NCBI RefSeq assembly: GCF_001424405.1
Contig: NZ_LMPS01000001.1
Coordinates: forward strand, 1,857,999 to 1,921,998
Direction of reading: 5' to 3'
Origin: Dyadobacter sp. Leaf189
GTDB taxonomy: Bacteria; Bacteroidota; Bacteroidia; Cytophagales; Spirosomataceae
Length of the DNA stretch: 64,000 nt
A program made the position numbers and the translations under genes. Under the pieces are notes generated by a model. That model was not told the DNA's origin and made no database searches. It saw only the letters and a program-made list of their open reading frames with translations. Shown here in pieces: positions 44,131 through 51,819 of this stretch (position 1 is its first letter; each line of letters begins with the position of its first letter).

Positions 44131-44674
44131 CGACAACGGCGTTGATCACATATATGGAAGGGGCATTGTCTTTAACCAGTGGTCAAGGAAACTTGGTTGG
44201 TTTAAAGAGCGGATAGATCCTTCTGCACTAGACTATGCTAACATGGAGGAAATGAAATCATTTTTCAACCATGATCCGAACTACACGCTGGCAAGTCTTC
44301 GGAATAAAACGGTATCAATCAGCATAACTGAATCATCATGCGACTACGATATCATCGCGCCGGACAATCAAACCATAAAAGATGTGGTTTTGGCTCCGAT
44401 CAAGCGCGGAGATGTGACTGGTAGCTCTTTCATGTTCGATATCGCCGAGGATGGTGATGAGTGGGAACGCGGACCTGACGGGATTTATCTGAGGACAGTA
44501 TTTAAAATCGAAGTGGTGTATGAGCAAGGGCCGGTGTCGATGCCAGCATACTTGCAATCCTCAACGAGCACTGTCAGCAGATCACTGGATGAGGTCATCG
44601 CAATGACCAGAAAAACTGAATCCAATTACCGCAGACAACGTGCTCTCATGCACGTGATCATGCTTCAAAAATAA
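44072..44674 (+). CDS. HK97-type prohead protease
   Basis: About 200 residues, starting at MIQERRYLPQT within the end of the portal gene (59-nt overlap). The fold is the herpes-protease-like U35 type: GRGIVFNQWSRKLGWFKERIDPSAL, a catalytic His in FFNHDPNYTLAS and a Ser in VTGSSFMFDI, near the expected spacing. It cleaves the capsid N-terminal region (delta domain) after assembly and degrades itself. The longer frame with 19 extra residues is rejected because family similarity begins at this ATG. Confidence 0.9.
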   Translation: MIQERRYLPQTTAEVRAITDDNGVDHIYGRGIVFNQWSRKLGWFKERIDPSALDYANMEEMKSFFNHDPNYTLASLRNKTVSISITESSCDYDIIAPDNQTIKDVVLAPIKRGDVTGSSFMFDIAEDGDEWERGPDGIYLRTVFKIEVVYEQGPVSMPAYLQSSTSTVSRSLDEVIAMTRKTESNYRRQRALMHVIMLQK

Positions 44675-44679
44675 AAATC

Positions 44680-44690
44680 TTCATCAACAA
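44680..44690 (+). promoter_or_regulatory. Leader motif TTCATCAACAA before the capsid gene
   Basis: Exact copy in the 32-nt gap between the protease and capsid genes, 16 nt ahead of the ATG. Confidence 0.6.
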
Positions 44691-44706
44691 ACATAATTAA
44701 TAACTA

Positions 44707-46023
44707 ATGGGAAAGCTTAAAGACTTGCGCGACAAACGCGCAGTGAAATTTGAAGAAATGCAAACTGCGTCGAAAGTCGGTGAGGCTGAAAAGCGAGATC
44801 TGACGGATGATGAGTTCAATGCATTTAAAGCTTTAAAGCAGGAAGTGGTTGATCTTGATGCTCAGATCGCTAGGCAAGAAGAACTTGAAAATCTTCCATT
44901 AGCCCGTGCAGTGGATGCAGGGAAAGTAGCTGGCTCAGGCGCTGACAATGCAACTTACTCCGAAGGAGATAAAAAAGATCTTCGTGGTTTCAACCTGATG
45001 CGTGCCATTCAACGCAAAGCCCAAAAGCAAACCATCGACGGTATCGAAGGTGAAGTATTGAAACTGGGTGAAGCTAATGCCCGTCTGAATGCGATTGAGC
45101 CAAGTGAAGAAGCATTCTATGTTCCTGCTGAGTTCATGCAAAAACGTGGTCAAACTGTCACACTGCAAACCACTAGCCCAGGTGATCAGGGAGGAATCTT
45201 GGTTCCAACTGAAATCATGCCATTGCTTGATATGTTGTGGTCGCAAACCTGGCTTAAAGAGTCTGGTGCGAGATTTCTGACTGGCCTTACAGGCAATCCT
45301 CGTTTCCCGGTTCAGACTACCAAGCCAACTGTTCAGGAGTTGACCGAGATCGAGGAAATGGGATATACTGAGATCCTTTTCAGTGACTTCGGTATGACTC
45401 CAAAGCGTCGCGGCGTAACAATCCCAATCTCTAAGCAGTCAATTTTGCAATCCTCGATTGACATTCAAGAGCTTGTGATGGAAAACATTTCGATGGCTCT
45501 GGCTCAGTATATGAACGTTGAGGCGATTGGTATTTTGTTGGGTGCTATTACAGCTCCAAACGGCAACTTGCTTGCTTTGGGCACAAATGGCGCAAAACCC
45601 ACTTACGAGAATTTGGTTGATTTGGAGGCATTGATTGAAACAAAAGATGCTCTGAGAAATACTCCTAAGTACTTGACCAATGCCAAGATGAAAGCAGTCT
45701 TTAAAAAGACGCAGGTTTTCACTGGCACAAGCGGAGAACCTGTCTGGGGAAAAGGGAACATCTTGAACGATTATCCAACAATCGTATCTAACTTGGTTCC
45801 CTCCAACTTGACAAAAGGATCCGCAACTGCGATTGCATCAGCAATCATTTTCGGAAACTTCAATGACCTGTATGTCGGTCTTTGGGGTGGTGTTGAATTC
45901 ATTGTCGATCCTTTCTCTGCCAAGAAAAAGGCTCAGACTGAAATCACTGCCAATACTTTCTATGACATTAAAGTTGCTCGTACTCAATCATTCGCTGGTA
46001 TTAAAGATGCTCTGGTAGCGTAA
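44707..46023 (+). CDS. Major capsid protein, HK97 fold
   Basis: A 438-residue protein. Residues 1-75 are a charged coiled-coil delta scaffold (KLKDLRDKRAVKFEEMQTAS, EVVDLDAQIARQEELE). The capsid domain starts about residue 145 at TLQTTSPGDQGGILVPTEIM and contains FPVQTTKPTVQELTEIEEM, MTPKRRGVTIPISKQSI, ILGAITAPNGN and the P-loop-like NDYPTIVSNLVPS. These are hallmarks of the PF05065 family. Cleavage by the protease probably occurs between residues 75 and 145, but the site is not obvious. It follows a leader motif copy and is probably strongly expressed. Confidence 0.93.
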   Translation: MGKLKDLRDKRAVKFEEMQTASKVGEAEKRDLTDDEFNAFKALKQEVVDLDAQIARQEELENLPLARAVDAGKVAGSGADNATYSEGDKKDLRGFNLMRAIQRKAQKQTIDGIEGEVLKLGEANARLNAIEPSEEAFYVPAEFMQKRGQTVTLQTTSPGDQGGILVPTEIMPLLDMLWSQTWLKESGARFLTGLTGNPRFPVQTTKPTVQELTEIEEMGYTEILFSDFGMTPKRRGVTIPISKQSILQSSIDIQELVMENISMALAQYMNVEAIGILLGAITAPNGNLLALGTNGAKPTYENLVDLEALIETKDALRNTPKYLTNAKMKAVFKKTQVFTGTSGEPVWGKGNILNDYPTIVSNLVPSNLTKGSATAIASAIIFGNFNDLYVGLWGGVEFIVDPFSAKKKAQTEITANTFYDIKVARTQSFAGIKDALVA

Positions 46024-46027
46024 TCAA

Positions 46028-46435
46028 ATGAAGAAAGTTCAAATCACAAAATTCCATCCGCTTGTGTCTCATGACGTTGACGATATCGTTGAGTTTGAAG
46101 ACGCATTTGCCCAACAACACATTGAGGCTGGATATGCGGTAGCTGTCAAGGACAGTAAGGCTGCAAAGAAAAATGAAGACGGCAGTCAAGTTGTTAATGC
46201 TAACAATGATATTAACGACATTAACGAAGCCGAAGATCATCTTTCTGAAGAGAATCGTGGCCCTATAAAGGGTGCGGAAACACAGGATCATGACGGAAAT
46301 GTCATCGAGACGAAGATTGTAGATGGAAAACATGTCGAGGCGGAGTCGGATAGTTCCATTCCAACTGTCGGCAGCCTTGCTGGCACAAAGGTGAGTGACA
46401 AAAAAGCAGCTGACGCGAAAACTGCAAATAAGTGA
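46028..46435 (+). CDS. Acidic phage head protein of unknown function
   Basis: A 135-residue protein right after the capsid gene. The first 40 residues (KVQITKFHPLVSHDVDDIVEFE) look folded. The remainder is Asp/Glu/Lys/Asn-rich and probably disordered. Position between capsid and connector genes is that of decoration or head-stabilising proteins, but no family is recognised. It overlaps the connector gene start by 4 nt. Confidence 0.6.
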   Translation: MKKVQITKFHPLVSHDVDDIVEFEDAFAQQHIEAGYAVAVKDSKAAKKNEDGSQVVNANNDINDINEAEDHLSEENRGPIKGAETQDHDGNVIETKIVDGKHVEAESDSSIPTVGSLAGTKVSDKKAADAKTANK

Positions 46436-46977
46436 ACTATCCGTCCATCACTCAAAAGTACACAGCCTTGCCAGTGCCGCTTGAAAAAGCACTGGCTTGG
46501 CTGCGTATTCCTGAGTTTTACATGGGCGATAATGACCTTGTTGAGGATTTGATTAAGAGTGCAGCCGACTATATTGAAGAGAGGTGTAACTTATCACTCG
46601 GCATATCAACCTACGAATGGGAAGCAGACTGTCTACCTGGCGTTATACCAGACACTTTTTATGTGCAAGAAGTTTTAAGCATAAGCGGGTTAAATTCATC
46701 CGGAAGTACTCTGGTCGAAAATACTAATTACCGCTTGGTAAGGACAGGAAAGCGAGGCAGGATGATCAAGTGGGCTGAGGGATACAGAAGTACATACTCT
46801 GGTTTCACCGTAACGTTCACAGCTGGCTTTAAAGAGGATGAAATTCCGCCCAGATTACTGATGGCCATGCGAGCTTTGATCTCGGAATGGTATGACAATC
46901 GCGGGAATCTCACCCAGGAGAAGAAGACATTTGTTGACAATCTTTTAGCACTCGACACCATTGGCTACGCAGGATAA
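46432..46977 (+). CDS. Head-tail connector protein (gp6-like)
   Basis: A 181-residue protein that starts at a GTG overlapping the preceding stop. The helical N-terminal part (LEKALAWLRIP, DLVEDLIKSAADYIEERCNLS) and the beta-rich middle (YEWEADCLPG, FTVTFTAGFKE, MAMRALISEWYDNR) match the gp6-type adaptor that binds the portal and closes the head. It lies in the expected order: capsid, decoration, connector, stopper. Confidence 0.82.
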   Translation: MNYPSITQKYTALPVPLEKALAWLRIPEFYMGDNDLVEDLIKSAADYIEERCNLSLGISTYEWEADCLPGVIPDTFYVQEVLSISGLNSSGSTLVENTNYRLVRTGKRGRMIKWAEGYRSTYSGFTVTFTAGFKEDEIPPRLLMAMRALISEWYDNRGNLTQEKKTFVDNLLALDTIGYAG

Positions 46978-47317
46978 GAGACGTGCAGGAAAGTATGATC
47001 GTCGCATCCAGTTTTTGGAGCCGATCGAAATCGTTGATGATTTTAACGAGCAGGATATCGAGTATGTCGTAAAGTTCGACAATTTCCCTGCATGCAAGGT
47101 GGCGAAGACCACCACTGATGGAGAAGACAACATCAGCAATCAGATTCAATCATCCCTGCAGGTGAATTGGATTATCCGGTTTCTACCAGGCTTGAATATT
47201 AATACAAAGTGCAGAATTAAAGACTTATATGATGGAAGAGTTTACAAAATAGTGGCACCTCTTGATGAGGTGGGGAGAATGTTTGAGTACTTGATAAAAA
47301 CAGAATTTGTGGAGTGA
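46961..47317 (+). CDS. Head-tail joining (stopper) protein
   Basis: A 118-residue protein with the small beta-barrel pattern of phage head closure proteins (gp16/SPP1-type): RRAGKYDRRIQFLEP, NEQDIEYVVKFDNFPACKV and WIIRFLPGLNINTKCRIKDLYDGRVYKIVAPLD. It starts at a TTG that overlaps the connector gene by 17 nt. It joins the connector ring to the tail and blocks DNA leakage. Confidence 0.78.
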   Translation: MATQDKRRAGKYDRRIQFLEPIEIVDDFNEQDIEYVVKFDNFPACKVAKTTTDGEDNISNQIQSSLQVNWIIRFLPGLNINTKCRIKDLYDGRVYKIVAPLDEVGRMFEYLIKTEFVE

Positions 47318-47805
47318 TACAAATCAATGCAGACGAGCTCTTGAAACTTGCTACCGGTCTTGATCAGTACAAGTCCATTATGCCAAAATCTGTATCAACC
47401 CAAGCACTTAGAAATGCAGTTCGTCCGATGTTTCGATCTGCTCAACGTTTAGCCCCATCCGGTAGGGTTGTTTCCAAGAGTGGATGGGGTAAAAATAAAG
47501 GGCCTGAATTTGCAAGGGGCGGAGCTACACGTCGCGACATTCGGATAAAGTTGGTGCCAGCAAGAGGTCAAGAAACCGCCAGAGTGATCGTCGGCGTATC
47601 AAAGAAATCCGGAAAAGTTGGTTGGCGTACACACTTTATTACTCGTGGATTTACGGATCGCGGCGGAAGGTTCCACCGGCCAGACAACTTTTTACAGAAT
47701 GCATACGATTACACTATTGAAATCGTGCGGACTAGTTTTCAAAAGGAAGTTTTACTGTCTTTCCGTAAGTGGGCAAGGCGCAATCTGCCAAAGGGGCGAT
47801 TTTAA
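47314..47805 (+). CDS. HK97 gp10-like tail morphogenesis protein
   Basis: A 163-residue protein beginning at a GTG overlapping the stopper stop codon. Its basic N-terminal half (TQALRNAVRPMFRSAQRLAP, VSKSGWGKNKGPEFARGG) and the C-terminal HFITRGFTDRGGRFHRPDNF resemble the PF04883 gp10 family, which forms part of the neck and tail completion ring. Gene order supports this role. Confidence 0.78.
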   Translation: MIQINADELLKLATGLDQYKSIMPKSVSTQALRNAVRPMFRSAQRLAPSGRVVSKSGWGKNKGPEFARGGATRRDIRIKLVPARGQETARVIVGVSKKSGKVGWRTHFITRGFTDRGGRFHRPDNFLQNAYDYTIEIVRTSFQKEVLLSFRKWARRNLPKGRF

Positions 47806-48191
47806 TGATTACAAAAGCTTTCATACAGAAATTGCTAGCTACTCCAACCGTGAACTCATTAGTCGAGGACAGGGTGCAGCCGAATATAATCAAGGCGGGA
47901 ACCCATTACCCGGCTGTCTACGTGTTCACTGACCGGATGACAAAACTTGGTTGTTACGGACCCGGCGAAACAAGAATGGGAATTGTTGAAATCGGGGTTT
48001 TTGCCGAATCATACGGACAGGCATATAACCTCATGAAAGCGATACGCGAAGCTTTGGATGATTTTTCCGGGATCGTGAATAATGTAGGAATTACGATCAT
48101 GCGAGGTGAAGAAGTAGCTGATCAGTTCGATGAGAAGTCGGAAACGCACATAAAGGTGATTGAGTACGAAGCGATTGCAGAGCCTAAATAA
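47805..48191 (+). CDS. Tail completion protein (DUF3168/gp11-like)
   Basis: A 128-residue protein starting at an ATG that shares a base with the previous stop. The helical start (MITKAFIQKLLATPTVNSLV), the strand HYPAVYVFTD and the helix AYNLMKAIREALDDFSGI fit the DUF3168 tail terminator or completion family. It would cap the tail tube before joining to the head. A leader motif and the tail tube gene follow. Confidence 0.72.
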   Translation: MITKAFIQKLLATPTVNSLVEDRVQPNIIKAGTHYPAVYVFTDRMTKLGCYGPGETRMGIVEIGVFAESYGQAYNLMKAIREALDDFSGIVNNVGITIMRGEEVADQFDEKSETHIKVIEYEAIAEPK

Positions 48192-48193
48192 TA

Positions 48194-48204
48194 TTCATCA
48201 ACAA
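48194..48204 (+). promoter_or_regulatory. Leader motif TTCATCAACAA before the tail tube gene
   Basis: Exact copy, 16 nt ahead of the ATG at 48221. The same spacing is seen before the capsid gene. Confidence 0.6.
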
Positions 48205-48220
48205 CTAAAAATTCAAAATA

Positions 48221-48670
48221 ATGGCAGAAAGAACCGTTTCGACCGTGAGGGGGATTGAAACAACCCTTGCGGTCGATAAGGAGGATGACGGCACGTTCGT
48301 AATCATCAAATGCGCCACGGAGATCAACATGTCAGCCGACAGGGAGATGCTCGATGCTAATTGCTACGGCGGAACCGAGCAGGTCCCCTCCGGCAATGAC
48401 CCTAAGTATAGTTTCACGATCAGCGGTATTACAAAAGAATATCCATCAGATGAGGACGGAGCAAATGTATCAGGAAATGAAATCGAAGATTGGTTTCTAT
48501 CCGGGGAGCTGAAAAAGTTTAAACACGCCCGTCCATTTTCCGGTGATCGCGTCAGATCATTCAGCGGTTTTGTAACTGCATTTGGTGAAGCAGGTGTGGT
48601 CAATGGGCTGCAAACCTACAATGCAACAGTCACTCCTCAGAAAGTACCTGTTATTACCGCACAGGCTTAA
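48221..48670 (+). CDS. Major tail tube protein
   Basis: A 149-residue protein in the position of the siphophage tail tube. The beta-rich pattern (RTVSTVRGIETTLAVDKED, KYSFTISGITKEYPSDED, ETIKFKHAR-like turn and RSFSGFVTAFGEAGVVNGLQ, YNATVTPQKVPVI) is that of TP901-1/HK97-type tube proteins. It is followed by a leader variant, a strong hairpin and the chaperone genes. The leader motif and stable hairpin suggest high expression with reduced readthrough to the chaperone. Confidence 0.8.
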   Translation: MAERTVSTVRGIETTLAVDKEDDGTFVIIKCATEINMSADREMLDANCYGGTEQVPSGNDPKYSFTISGITKEYPSDEDGANVSGNEIEDWFLSGELKKFKHARPFSGDRVRSFSGFVTAFGEAGVVNGLQTYNATVTPQKVPVITAQA

Positions 48671-48673
48671 CAC

Positions 48674-48684
48674 TTCACCAACAA
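48674..48684 (+). promoter_or_regulatory. Near-copy of the leader motif
   Basis: TTCACCAACAA differs from the consensus by one base. It stands 44 nt ahead of the tail chaperone ATG, farther than other copies, because a hairpin intervenes. If the hairpin forms, the effective distance shortens to about 21 nt. Confidence 0.4.
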
Positions 48685-48688
48685 AATA

Positions 48689-48711
48689 GCAGCCCTGCAA
48701 GTCAGGGCTGC
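48689..48711 (+). terminator. Strong hairpin between tail tube and tail chaperone genes
   Basis: GCAGCCCTG-caagt-CAGGGCTGC is a perfect 9-bp GC-rich stem followed by GTTTAT. The T tract is short, so partial termination or mRNA 3'-end protection is more likely than full termination. It would lower chaperone and tape measure expression relative to the tube protein. Confidence 0.6.
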
Positions 48712-48728
48712 GTTTATCCAAATCGATT

Positions 48729-49115
48729 ATGACTAAGGCCAAAAAGTCACCAGAAATTATTGAGTCAGAAACCACATTTAACCTGACACTTGGAGGGAAG
48801 GTTTATACTCTCAGGTTCGGCACTGCTACTTTCATTCGCATCAAAGCTGCGCGTCCAAGCTTGTCAACGGCATTTCACGTATCAGAAGAGATTCCGCCGT
48901 ACGAAGCAATTCCATTCCTGATTGATTGTGCTATTAAGCCTGAGGATAAGGATTGGTCCTGCTTTGAGCAGTTCGTTGATCTTTACGACGAATGTGAGGA
49001 TCCTGCCATTTCAAAGGTGATCCCAGGGTATTTAGCTGCTGCTGGCACAGTCGCAAAAAAGTTAGAACCCGCTCTAAGAGCAGTGGAAAAACTTCTCCCC
49101 GAAAGCGGAAATTAA
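48729..49115 (+). CDS. Tail assembly chaperone G-like protein
   Basis: A 128-residue protein between tail tube and tape measure genes, the invariant position of siphophage tail chaperones. It has a beta N-terminus (TFNLTLGGKVYTLRFGTATF) and helices (FEQFVDLYDECEDP, GTVAKKLEPALRAVEKLL). Near its end is the heptamer A AAA AAG, in phase with codons GCA AAA AAG. A fraction of ribosomes should slip back one base there and read on into the downstream frame, giving a longer GT-type product. Overproduction of the short form relative to the fusion is the known pattern in lambda G/GT. Confidence 0.8.
   Translation: MTKAKKSPEIIESETTFNLTLGGKVYTLRFGTATFIRIKAARPSLSTAFHVSEEIPPYEAIPFLIDCAIKPEDKDWSCFEQFVDLYDECEDPAISKVIPGYLAAAGTVAKKLEPALRAVEKLLPESGN
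49055..49061 (+). other. Slippery heptamer A AAA AAG for -1 frameshifting
   Basis: The zero-frame codons are GCA AAA AAG TTA. A shift of -1 pairs both Lys tRNAs again on AAA AAA. The -1 frame is open from here through the downstream chaperone gene. A 5-bp stem (TTAGA / TCTAA, 49062-49077) starts right behind, which is close for a stimulator. The heptamer is the same as in E. coli dnaX. Confidence 0.75.
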
Positions 49116-49441
49116 AGTTTGACCCAAGAAACTGGTACAGGGATGCCGGGATGATGGGAATCCAGTTGTCTGAGCTAGAAAACATTACCCCTTACCAGTT
49201 CAACCTTTTGCGGGAAGGTTATGCGCTTGATCAGGAAAGCCAATGGAGGCGCGCGCGCCATCAAGCTTATTGGACCTACGTGATGGCTGGAAAAACGGTT
49301 GAAAATCCGATTTCCATCGAAGAGTTTTTACCGCTGACAGCAGAAGATCTCAAAGCCCCTAAAACAAAGGCTTTCCAGATACCGGAATACACTCCAGAAC
49401 AGGAGGAAGAAATATTTAAATTGTTTAACCCCGACAAATAA
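49061..49441 (+). CDS. Tail assembly chaperone T domain, expressed by -1 frameshift
   Basis: The downstream frame continues without a stop from the slippery site. It encodes a basic linker (VRTRSKSSGKTSPRKRKLK) and then FDPRNWYRDAGMMGIQLSEL and a helical domain (NITPYQFNLLREGYALDQES, RRARHQAYWTYVMAGK). The segment FDPRNWYRDAG precedes the first ATG at 49151 and has the look of conserved protein, so initiation at that ATG would remove it. No ATG, GTG or TTG precedes it in this frame. The fusion with the upstream gene would be 237 residues. It would recruit the tape measure protein while the G-like part binds tube subunits. Confidence 0.75.
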   Translation, partial: VRTRSKSSGKTSPRKRKLKFDPRNWYRDAGMMGIQLSELENITPYQFNLLREGYALDQESQWRRARHQAYWTYVMAGKTVENPISIEEFLPLTAEDLKAPKTKAFQIPEYTPEQEEEIFKLFNPDK

Positions 49442-51819
49442 TGGCTACGGAAGTAGGCGCTGCAAATATACGAGTTGGAGCCACGATTGCAGGGCTGTTG
49501 GACGGCATGCGGCAGGCATCTGCTGCGGTACGATCTGCTGCCTTGGGCATGAATAACCAACTCTCGGACGCATACAAACGGGCTGCTCGGGAGCAATCGG
49601 TATTTAGGAGCGGTCTTACAAAACTCGGCGATGATCTCACTGCCATTGGAACCAAGCTGTCACTATTTGGCTCTTTACCTACACTATTTGCTGCTGGTAA
49701 GGCCTTCAAAGACTACGCAGAAGTTCAGAAGTTGGAGAAAGGCCTTATACGCTATGGAGAGTCCTTAGAAAAAGTAAGGGAGATTGCCAAACTTCCCAAT
49801 ATTGGAATCTTCGATGGCGCGAAATCGCTGATCAGCTTGAAAGCAATGAAGCTGAATAGCGACCTTGCTACACGCTCAATCAAAGCTTTTGCGAACGCGA
49901 TTACCGACGCGGGAGGGTCCGCCATAGACTTAGAACCCGCATTGGTCAACCTTCGGCAGTTTGTAGCAACCAAACACATTAATCAGGTTGACTTACGCCA
50001 GCTGGCCGGACGTATGCCGCAAACATACGATGCAATGGAGGCGGCTTTCGGCACCCAGGATGTTGAAAAGCTAAACCAGAAGATGAAGGCGATGGGGGTT
50101 GAGGCCTTCATTGACAAGTTTGTTTCTGAATTGGAAAAAATCCCGAAGGCTGGCGGGGGCGCATCGACGGCAATGGAGCAGCTGGGGGATAGCTTCACTT
50201 TCTTTTCGGCCTCGATTGGAGAGGGTGCAGATAAAGCATTTGATTTGACCGGTAAGATCGCTGCGTTGGGCGGTATCTTGGACAATCTTTCGACCAATTT
50301 TCGAAGCCTGACCCCAGAAGCTCAAAAATCCCTTTTCACGATCGGCGCGATTGCTGTCGTTGTTCCAACTTTGGTTACTGCAATAGGCGGTTTGGTGAAA
50401 TTGATTCCATTGATTGCAACCGGCTTCGGTGCAGTCTCCGGGCCGATTGTTGCAACTATCGCGGTTGTGGGTCTTGCAGCTGCTGCCATTATCAATAACT
50501 GGGAGTCGGTGAAGAACTTTCTAACTGACTCTACCTGGTGGACCACTATTGTGGGAATCGCGAAGGGAACACTTGGGTTGGTAATGGAGGCCTTCAAAGT
50601 CATACTGAACCTTATTCAAGGCGATTGGTCGAACATGTGGAAGGCGATTGTCAACATCGGCAAGAATGCGGCAAACCTGGTAGTGGATACGCTCGGAGGT
50701 ATGATCAAGGGTGCAATGGGTCTTGTCGGTACATTCAGCGAAGCCTTAGGATTAGACGCAGTCGGGCGAGATATCAGCAAGTCGGTAAAATGGATCGATG
50801 GATTAACCCAGCGGTTCAGGTTTGATGTCCCCGATTCCTTCGCAATTGCGGGCAAAGCCGTTGATTCTGTTTCGAAGGCATTTAACAGCCTGGGAGGTGG
50901 AGGCAAAGCTGGAAAACCACCTGTTGCGGAAGCTGTCGAGTATTTTGAAAAAGTTTCAGAGGCGGCCAGGCAGATGAACCTGATCGACCTCTCGATGAAA
51001 TGGCAGCAGGAGCAGGACGCTTTAAATGCCAAAATCAAGTCATACAAGGAGCTATTTGGTGTTGTAGCTGCACTGAATGTTGAATATGTCAAGGGTACTA
51101 ACCAGAGTCGTGTCTACCTTGGAGATGACTCAGGCAAATTCAATCAAGATCTTGCAAAAAATAAAGCTAATGACGTTTTTTCAAAACTGGGGCAAGAAAT
51201 TAAGCCACCGAAAGGACTCTCTAAAACTGTAAAGGAGTACAGTTCGGCTGTGTCAGCTATCGATCAGCTTAACCAAGAGATGGCCGCATCCGTTGATAAT
51301 ATGCGGATGAGTGTATTTGATTCGTTAGGCGAAGGACTAGGAGATTTAATGTCTGGTCAAAAAGACTGGGCTAAAAATCTTGGGAAAAATATCCTTGGGA
51401 TATTCTCAACAGTTTTGTCTCAGCTCGGAAAAGCAATGATCACCTACGGCGTCACTCTTACTGCGGCAAAGAAGGCAATGACTTCATTGAATGCCTATGT
51501 TGCGATCGCGGCGGGTGTTGCGGCAGTTGCAGCTGGCACTCTGTTGAAGAACACGATGAATAAAACACCACGTTTTGCGAAGGGTGGTTTTGCTTATGAA
51601 GAAATGACCGCGATTGTTGGAGATAACCCAAACGCGCGATCTGACCCTGAAATGATAGCTCCTTATTCGAAGGTTGATGAGTCAATTAAGCGCAGCGTTA
51701 AGCAAAGCGGCGCAGCTGGCAGCAGCATATTTATTCCCGAGTTGAGACTTCGCGGAGAAGATCTCTATGTCGCATTCAAAAGAGTTGAATCACGTAACAA
51801 GGCAATTTTCGGCAGGTAA
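49441..51819 (+). CDS. Tail tape measure protein
   Basis: A 792-residue protein that sets tail length. A long helical N-terminal part (LLDGMRQASAAVRSAALGMN, LEKVREIAKLPNIG, EAAFGTQDVEKLNQKMKAMG) leads into hydrophobic segments at about residues 295-355 (TIGAIAVVVPTLVTAIGGL) and about 680 (YVAIAAGVAAVAAGTLL) that may enter the host membrane. The C-terminus has the typical RFAKGGFAYEEMTAIVGDN element seen in tape measure proteins. By the usual rule of about 1.5 Angstrom per residue the tail would be roughly 110-120 nm. It overlaps the fibre gene by 1 nt. Confidence 0.88.
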   Translation: MATEVGAANIRVGATIAGLLDGMRQASAAVRSAALGMNNQLSDAYKRAAREQSVFRSGLTKLGDDLTAIGTKLSLFGSLPTLFAAGKAFKDYAEVQKLEKGLIRYGESLEKVREIAKLPNIGIFDGAKSLISLKAMKLNSDLATRSIKAFANAITDAGGSAIDLEPALVNLRQFVATKHINQVDLRQLAGRMPQTYDAMEAAFGTQDVEKLNQKMKAMGVEAFIDKFVSELEKIPKAGGGASTAMEQLGDSFTFFSASIGEGADKAFDLTGKIAALGGILDNLSTNFRSLTPEAQKSLFTIGAIAVVVPTLVTAIGGLVKLIPLIATGFGAVSGPIVATIAVVGLAAAAIINNWESVKNFLTDSTWWTTIVGIAKGTLGLVMEAFKVILNLIQGDWSNMWKAIVNIGKNAANLVVDTLGGMIKGAMGLVGTFSEALGLDAVGRDISKSVKWIDGLTQRFRFDVPDSFAIAGKAVDSVSKAFNSLGGGGKAGKPPVAEAVEYFEKVSEAARQMNLIDLSMKWQQEQDALNAKIKSYKELFGVVAALNVEYVKGTNQSRVYLGDDSGKFNQDLAKNKANDVFSKLGQEIKPPKGLSKTVKEYSSAVSAIDQLNQEMAASVDNMRMSVFDSLGEGLGDLMSGQKDWAKNLGKNILGIFSTVLSQLGKAMITYGVTLTAAKKAMTSLNAYVAIAAGVAAVAAGTLLKNTMNKTPRFAKGGFAYEEMTAIVGDNPNARSDPEMIAPYSKVDESIKRSVKQSGAAGSSIFIPELRLRGEDLYVAFKRVESRNKAIFGR

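Noticed and set aside
49085..49092. Alternative slippery site G GAA AAA C in the chaperone gene
   Set aside because: Only the second codon re-pairs after a -1 shift, whereas A AAA AAG at 49055-49061 allows both to re-pair.
49151..49441. Independent initiation of the second chaperone frame at the ATG at 49151
   Set aside because: It would drop the conserved-looking FDPRNWYRDAG segment, and the frame is open back to a classic slippery heptamer. It remains a minor alternative.
50538..51092. Alternative frames inside the tape measure gene
   Set aside because: No start context, no domains, and they overlap a gene with clear family features.
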